Part shown: positions 32,875-37,164 of the stretch, in pieces
Layout of the letters: each line of letters opens with the position of its first letter
Position numbering within the stretch: position 1 is the stretch's first letter
DNA from: Candidatus Enterousia excrementavium
GTDB lineage: Bacteria; Pseudomonadota; Alphaproteobacteria; Rs-D84
Length of the DNA stretch: 37,164 nucleotides
NCBI GenBank assembly: GCA_017694175.1
Contig: JADINE010000032.1
Location: forward strand, 1 to 37,164
Direction: 5' to 3'
Translations under genes and position numbers: made by a program
The notes under the pieces: model-generated
What the model saw: the letters and a program-made list of their open reading frames with translations, nothing else
Database searches by the model: none
What the model was told of the DNA's origin: nothing

Positions 32875-34413
32875 TTATTTAATTCCGACAATTTCTGCAT
32901 CTGCGAACAAATCCATTGCGCTTGCAACAAGTGGATCTGATTCCAATTCTTCTTTTTTTTGTTCAGTTATAGTGTGCGCGTGTGGCGATTCGGTTATACG
33001 TTCCAACGTCCACGCATGCCCAGTTTTGCTTTCCAACCACGTGGCCAATTTGTGTGCAAAATCGGCATCCCCACGTCGGTCAAAATATTTAAGCACACCA
33101 TCAGAAACTTCAACCACTTCTAAATTACTTGTGTAATAAGAATACAAAAGTATTTCTTTTGAATTTTGTAAAGCGTTCGCCAAATCAGTTGCGTTTAAGA
33201 TGTTTATCTTTTGTGGTTCAGCGTTTGGCGCAGCCTGTGCGGGTGCCTGTTTTGGTGCATCCTGATTTAATTGCTGTTGCTTTAATAAGTCGGGCACAGA
33301 TGGCATATCGGCAATATGCATTAACCGCACAACCAGCATATCGAAGCATTGTTTTTGATTGGCAGACGCCTGCATTTCTGGAACTGCGGCCACCATAACC
33401 TGCCATATACGCGACAAAGTATTTAACGACACACGTGCATCGATTTTGCTGATTTGCTCACGCTGATCTGCGGTATATGGTGAATTTGTTGTTTGACCAG
33501 CCCGAATAGCCGGGTGCATACGTGTTGCCCAATGAGTCCATTCCATCATGTCGGTAAGCAACATAGACAAATCAGCCCCGTTATTGTAAATTTCATCCAC
33601 TTTGGCCAACGCGGCGGCGGTGTCGCCCGACAATACTGTTTCCATAAAATTCACAACAACGCCGCGATCTGCGCGTTTTAACATATCCAACACAGATTGT
33701 TCGTCGATGTGGCCGCCTGTTTGTGCGATTGCCTGATCCAGCAACGACAACCCGTCACGCACAGAACCGTCGGCTGCACGCGCCAATAATTCATTTGCTG
33801 CATCGGATAATTCTATTTTTTCTTGTTCAGCAATCCATGCGAAATGTTTTTTTAATGTTTCCACAGGCACGCGCACCAAATCGAACCGCTGGCACCGCGA
33901 TAATATGGTAACCGGCACTTTTCGTATTTCAGTTGTTGCCAAAATGAACACAACGTGCGCCGGTGGTTCTTCCAGTGTTTTAAGCAACGCATTAAACGCA
34001 GGCACAGACAACATGTGCACTTCGTCGATTATATACACTTTATACCGGCCGTTTGTTGGGCGATATTGCGCAGTATCCAAAATGTCGCGCATATTATCAA
34101 CGCCTGTGTGTGATGCAGCGTCGATTTCCATCACATCGATATGTTGCCCGGCGGCGATTGCGCGGCAATTTTCGCAAACACCACATGGGGTTGCGGTTGG
34201 CGCATCAGATGATAAACAATTCAAAGCCTTGGCCAAAATACGGGCAGTACTGGTTTTGCCTGTGCCCCGAATTCCGGTAAAAATATACGCATGCGCTATA
34301 CGTCCAGTTTTAATTGCAGTGGTAAGAGTTTTAACCAATACATCCTGGCCTATTAAGGATTGAAAATCTTGACTGCGATATTTACGTGCAAGAACTGTGT
34401 AATTGCTGTCCAT
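32875..34413 (-). CDS. dnaX: DNA polymerase III subunits gamma/tau
   Basis: DnaX is the clamp-loader ATPase of the replicase. The track start at 34440 lies inside the -10 region; ATG 34413 (MDSNYTVLARKYRSQDF) is preceded by AAGGAAG and gives 512 residues. Domain I has Walker A GIRGTGKTST, the zinc module CxxxxxxxxxCGVCENC, Walker B YIIDEVHML, and SRCQRFDL (sensor/arginine-finger region). Domains II-III follow to about 360. A Gln/Ala/Pro-rich linker (QQQLNQDAPKQAPAQAAPNAE, about 385-405) and a short C-terminal domain complete it. DUF4167 lies upstream and the pseudopilin downstream, all on the minus strand. Confidence 0.97.
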   Translation of the reverse strand: MDSNYTVLARKYRSQDFQSLIGQDVLVKTLTTAIKTGRIAHAYIFTGIRGTGKTSTARILAKALNCLSSDAPTATPCGVCENCRAIAAGQHIDVMEIDAASHTGVDNMRDILDTAQYRPTNGRYKVYIIDEVHMLSVPAFNALLKTLEEPPAHVVFILATTEIRKVPVTILSRCQRFDLVRVPVETLKKHFAWIAEQEKIELSDAANELLARAADGSVRDGLSLLDQAIAQTGGHIDEQSVLDMLKRADRGVVVNFMETVLSGDTAAALAKVDEIYNNGADLSMLLTDMMEWTHWATRMHPAIRAGQTTNSPYTADQREQISKIDARVSLNTLSRIWQVMVAAVPEMQASANQKQCFDMLVVRLMHIADMPSVPDLLKQQQLNQDAPKQAPAQAAPNAEPQKINILNATDLANALQNSKEILLYSYYTSNLEVVEVSDGVLKYFDRRGDADFAHKLATWLESKTGHAWTLERITESPHAHTITEQKKEELESDPLVASAMDLFADAEIVGIK

Positions 34414-34435
34414 AATAAAATCTTCCTTTTGGCCC

Positions 34436-34463
34436 AGCATAGCAAAACACAGTAAAAATTCAA
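34436..34463 (-). promoter_or_regulatory. Putative promoter of dnaX
   Basis: On the minus strand, TTGAAT (34463-34458), 16 nt and TATGCT (34441-34436) precede dnaX; the leader of about 15 nt contains AAGGAAG. Confidence 0.55.
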
Positions 34464-34494
34464 GAATTAAAAGTGCGATATCGTGTGTGAAAAA

Positions 34495-34800
34495 TTATTT
34501 TTCGTTGATGATGAAATCAGGCAACGAATTTTCTTCTTCATCGTTTATCTCTGTCACATCGGGGGTGTCTGGGATATCGTCAATCACCGGCGTTTTGTCG
34601 TTGCCCCGCGTGGAATCAATTTTGCCTTGTTCAGCATTTACAATGCGTCCATAATGTTCCGCCGCCTGCATAAGACGTTCGCGTTCAATTTCGTCGGATG
34701 TTTGACGGGCTTGATCCATGTATTGTTTTCTTTTCTGGCGCCATTTATGACAGCGCTGAATCATCTGTCCTACGGACGATTGGTTTTTTTTATTTTGCAT
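34495..34800 (-). CDS. DUF4167-family protein
   Basis: The 101-residue protein is basic at its N-terminus (about 1-32), and its middle (YMDQARQTSDEIERERLMQAAEHYGRIV, about 27-54) fits the conserved LARDA...D...AEnylQHAEHYfRi core of alphaproteobacterial DUF4167. The C-terminal half is acidic and disordered (DDIPDTPDVTEINDEEEN). Family members are probably RNA- or ribosome-associated because of their basic, Gly/Arg-rich heads, but no function is established. This copy is shorter than most and lacks the long Arg-rich head. No clear ribosome site is seen. It lies just upstream of dnaX. Confidence 0.7.
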   Translation of the reverse strand: MQNKKNQSSVGQMIQRCHKWRQKRKQYMDQARQTSDEIERERLMQAAEHYGRIVNAEQGKIDSTRGNDKTPVIDDIPDTPDVTEINDEEENSLPDFIINEK

Positions 34801-34949
34801 AATTCGTTTTTTTATTTTTGTTAAATGGAAATATCATAACAGCATTTTTATTACTGTTTTCTTAGCACTGCGATAATAAAGCATCTTAAAACCAATTGCA
34901 ATCTTTTTTTTCAATTGCTATTATCCAATGCGTAGGAGGGATGCCACAG

Positions 34950-36311
34950 TTGTCGCGTCAAAATGGAAATTTTTTATTACAGGCTCTGTTGGCGTTGGCG
35001 CTGATATTTTCTTTTATACCATTTTTCGCAGGGCGCCTGGCATCGCGCGACCTGGATTCACAGATGTATGCAGCAACCCAGAAAGTGGAAGTTGCCCAAA
35101 CAGCGGCCCAGATTTTCGTTCGTGAAAACGCCAACGATTTGCCGTATAACACAACCAAGGTTTCTGGAAACACATTTTCCGATTTATTGGAATCATATGG
35201 ATTGCCATTGGGTTTTGTTCCACGCACTGCCCTGGGCCAGGATATATCCCTTGTTATCAATAAAACGCCATTGGCAGTTACGGCATATTTGGAATTATCG
35301 GGTGGTGATTTATCGCCGTTGCAATTGGCGGAACTTGCGCGACGCATAGGGTTTTATGCATCTGTATCTGGCGATATTATAACAGTTGGGCTTGCGCTGG
35401 ATGCTGTTTATTCAGATGTTGTTCGCCGCAATGAATCAGATTTGAACAACAGTGCATTTTTAACAGATTTAGACATGGGTGGGTATACATTCGATAACGG
35501 TGGGGAAATTTTTGCCCGTCGCGGTGAATTTGAAACGGCACAAATTGGAACACTGTCTGTATTTGGGGTTGAAAATGGGCGCGACACTCGTAATAACATA
35601 GAATCCATGGCGGCGAATTTGGCTGTGTTTCAAAGTTCGTTGGGGGAATCGGCATTGTCGTTAACGCGTGGTGCGTTACATGTTAACAATATTTCTGCGC
35701 GCACATTATCTCAGTTTGGCGATACAGGCAATTTTACATCGAACGCGGCGTCGGCATATGATTTCGCAATGACAGCGGGTCGCACAAGTTTTTATGGGCC
35801 TTTGGATTGGACTGTTGGCGGCGATGTGATAAGTGAAAATATAAATTTCAGCGTGGAACGTTTGGACATAGATTCATACATTGATGCGTCTCGTGGCCAG
35901 GATGTATACATTGACCCGGACGAGTTGGAAGTATCATCGCGCACAGGTATCGAGGCCAGCACCGTAATCGCATCTAACATAACTATGCGTGATCAGACGT
36001 CTGATGCATTAAACAGCGGTGAAACAGGTTTGGTTATTTTGGATATTCGGCCATCTGGCACATCTGTATTGCCTGATGTATTGCTGGACGGCATTAATAA
36101 TGATGCGTTTGAAATTTTGGCGGAACCCACAAGTGACAGTGATAAAACAGAAAGTTGTCGCGATGTAATCGCGCAATTGGATAATCGCGTGCGATACAAT
36201 GCAAAATCTTTGTCGCAATATCTGGTGTGCCAATATATTTATTGGCAGCGCTTGGAACAAAGAATAGATATGAAACAATGTTTACTAGAAGGTGGCACTA
36301 ACTGTGACTAG
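34950..36311 (+). CDS. Large prepilin-like protein with beta-rich passenger
   Basis: The track starts this ORF at 34896 without a ribosome site. AGGAGG (34934-34939) is only one base from ATG 34941, but ten bases from an in-frame TTG at 34950, which I favour (453 residues). The N-terminus SRQNG|NFLLQALLALALIFSFIPFFAG has a short basic leader, a Gly cleavage site and a hydrophobic helix like prepilins. However, +5 is Gln rather than Glu, a change seen in some minor pseudopilins. The rest (about 60-440) is rich in short beta segments, such as NGGEIFARRGEFETAQIGTLSVFG. Three cysteines cluster at the end (VCQYIYW, KQCLLEG, TNCD). The next prepilin gene overlaps it by 8 bp. Confidence 0.72.
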   Translation: MSRQNGNFLLQALLALALIFSFIPFFAGRLASRDLDSQMYAATQKVEVAQTAAQIFVRENANDLPYNTTKVSGNTFSDLLESYGLPLGFVPRTALGQDISLVINKTPLAVTAYLELSGGDLSPLQLAELARRIGFYASVSGDIITVGLALDAVYSDVVRRNESDLNNSAFLTDLDMGGYTFDNGGEIFARRGEFETAQIGTLSVFGVENGRDTRNNIESMAANLAVFQSSLGESALSLTRGALHVNNISARTLSQFGDTGNFTSNAASAYDFAMTAGRTSFYGPLDWTVGGDVISENINFSVERLDIDSYIDASRGQDVYIDPDELEVSSRTGIEASTVIASNITMRDQTSDALNSGETGLVILDIRPSGTSVLPDVLLDGINNDAFEILAEPTSDSDKTESCRDVIAQLDNRVRYNAKSLSQYLVCQYIYWQRLEQRIDMKQCLLEGGTNCD

Positions 36312-37164
36312 GCTGAATGCCTTTTCTGTATATGAACGCGGGGCCAGTATGATGGAAGTTTTACTGGCCATGGCGATTGTTGCCCTGGCGGCGCCATTTT
36401 TGTACAGCCAATTGGCTGATACAACCAATACATTGCGCGATATGAAGGCTGCGAATGAAATTATAGATTTGCGGGACGATGTGTTAAATTTTGTTCGTTT
36501 GAATCAATCGGAATGGCCGGATACCGCACAAATCAAATTATCAGAAGATGAATTGGATGAAATATCCGAATTACCAACAGCGGGATTTATCGATAAATAT
36601 CTTGTGCGTGGCGCCACTATGACGGATGTGTATTTGGCGTTTGATATGAATGATACGGAATTACGTACATCGCAAATTGCGCACCATATTGGCGCAGACG
36701 CTGCGGTTGTGGGGGGTGATGGAATTGCGTATGGACGTGCGTGGGCGGTTGCGGCGCCTGATTTCAAACCAGGCAATTTGATATATCGTATATCGCGTGA
36801 TATTTCAGGCCAGGATAAATCCCAATATCTGCACAGAACAGAAACTGGCGAAGAAAACTTGAACATGATGTTGCGCGATTTGGATATGAATAACAATCGC
36901 GTATACGATGTTGGTGGGGTTATTGCAAATTCTGCGGAAATACGCAGTGCATCGACTCAATTTGTGGAAACGCCATATTTGGGCGCGGAAAAATTGTATT
37001 TTTCATCTGGGGCGAATTTGGATGGTGATACCGCAATATTTGGTTCCATGCGTGTAACTGGCGATATTTCAGGTTTTCGAAATATTTATGCAGACACATT
37101 GAACGGGCGCGCATACACAACCCAGGGGCGTATAATAACAGATCGTGCAAATGTTGTAAATTCT
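36304..37164 (+). CDS. Second large prepilin-like protein (3' end outside the window; not in the ORF track)
   Basis: An open frame runs from GTG 36304 to the last base without a stop (287 codons visible). It encodes VTRLNAFSVYERG|ASMMEVLLAMAIVALAAPFLYSQL, a prepilin signal with Gly cleavage site and Glu at +5, nearly the same as ERGASMIEIL of the pseudopilin at 32391-32855. After a helical stalk, the globular part has NIYADTLNGRAYTTQGRIITD and AIFGSMRVTGDISGF, repeated beta strands like those in the gene before it. GAAGG lies about 11 bases upstream of the GTG. The two genes overlap by 8 bp, so they form one operon. The track omits it because it lacks a stop within the window. Confidence 0.82.
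   Translation, partial: MTRLNAFSVYERGASMMEVLLAMAIVALAAPFLYSQLADTTNTLRDMKAANEIIDLRDDVLNFVRLNQSEWPDTAQIKLSEDELDEISELPTAGFIDKYLVRGATMTDVYLAFDMNDTELRTSQIAHHIGADAAVVGGDGIAYGRAWAVAAPDFKPGNLIYRISRDISGQDKSQYLHRTETGEENLNMMLRDLDMNNNRVYDVGGVIANSAEIRSASTQFVETPYLGAEKLYFSSGANLDGDTAIFGSMRVTGDISGFRNIYADTLNGRAYTTQGRIITDRANVVNS

Overview
The window looks like chromosome from an alphaproteobacterium of moderate GC, probably a poorly characterised host- or gut-associated lineage. The placement is inferred from gene content read by eye: a DUF4167-family protein, a Der GTPase with an NKSE first G4 motif, an RpoH-type heat-shock sigma factor, the lptD-surA and skp-lpxD-fabZ arrangements, and a stand-alone VirD4 coupling protein. 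No 16S rRNA gene is present, so the rank below class is a guess. Nearly all of the DNA is coding, with short gaps, 4-nt ATGA overlaps and hairpin terminators between convergent genes.

Layout. 1-500: the 3' part of a tRNA-Val(TAC) gene, then about 350 bp packed with short palindromes and repeats and no credible gene. 501-1508: a small membrane protein and an OmpA-type lipoprotein. 7311-1544 (minus): an outer-membrane biogenesis operon, lptF/G-type permease - lptD - surA-like - rlmN - TIM-barrel protein. 7509-11465 (plus): nusA-infB behind a leader hairpin. 12830-11493 (minus): der. 12900-14599 (plus): a Yip1-like membrane protein and an orphan T7-type tail-fibre protein. 20620-14588 (minus): a six-gene, tightly overlapping surface-polysaccharide operon headed by a WecE/RffA-type sugar aminotransferase. 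22097-20694 (minus): yfgM-bamB-like pair. 22162-24103 (plus): rpoH and a porin-like barrel. 24104-24636: a four-helix-bundle (S23/bAvd-like) gene enclosed by two inverted arrays of a 7-bp repeat. 26851-24626 (minus): virD4. 26908-29319 (plus): rsmE, an RsuA/RluB-family pseudouridine synthase and a TPR membrane protein. 34800-29359 (minus): DUF4167 - dnaX - pseudopilin - OmpA lipoprotein - skp/ompH-like - lpxD - fabZ. 34950-37164 (plus): two long prepilin-like proteins; the second runs off the window end and is missing from the supplied ORF track.

Much of the window serves the cell envelope: LPS transport (lptF/G, lptD), periplasmic chaperones (surA, skp), barrel assembly (bamB), lipid A and fatty acid synthesis (lpxD, fabZ), two OmpA lipoproteins, a porin, a polysaccharide cluster and pseudopilins. 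The rest is core information processing (nusA, infB, der, dnaX, rpoH, rlmN, rsmE, an rRNA pseudouridine synthase).

The most unusual structure is the 24.1-24.6 kb unit: nine heptamers (ATAACAG/AGAACAG/AGTACAG) start right after the porin stop codon, fourteen inverted heptamers supply the last codons and stop of virD4, and a four-helix-bundle gene lies between them. Other points of interest are several promoters whose -10 box lies only 6-9 nt from the start codon (lptF, rpoH, lpxD, virD4), suggesting leaderless mRNAs; the tRNA-adjacent repeat mosaic; a possible attenuator before nusA; the orphan tail fibre; and the pseudopilin genes around dnaX.
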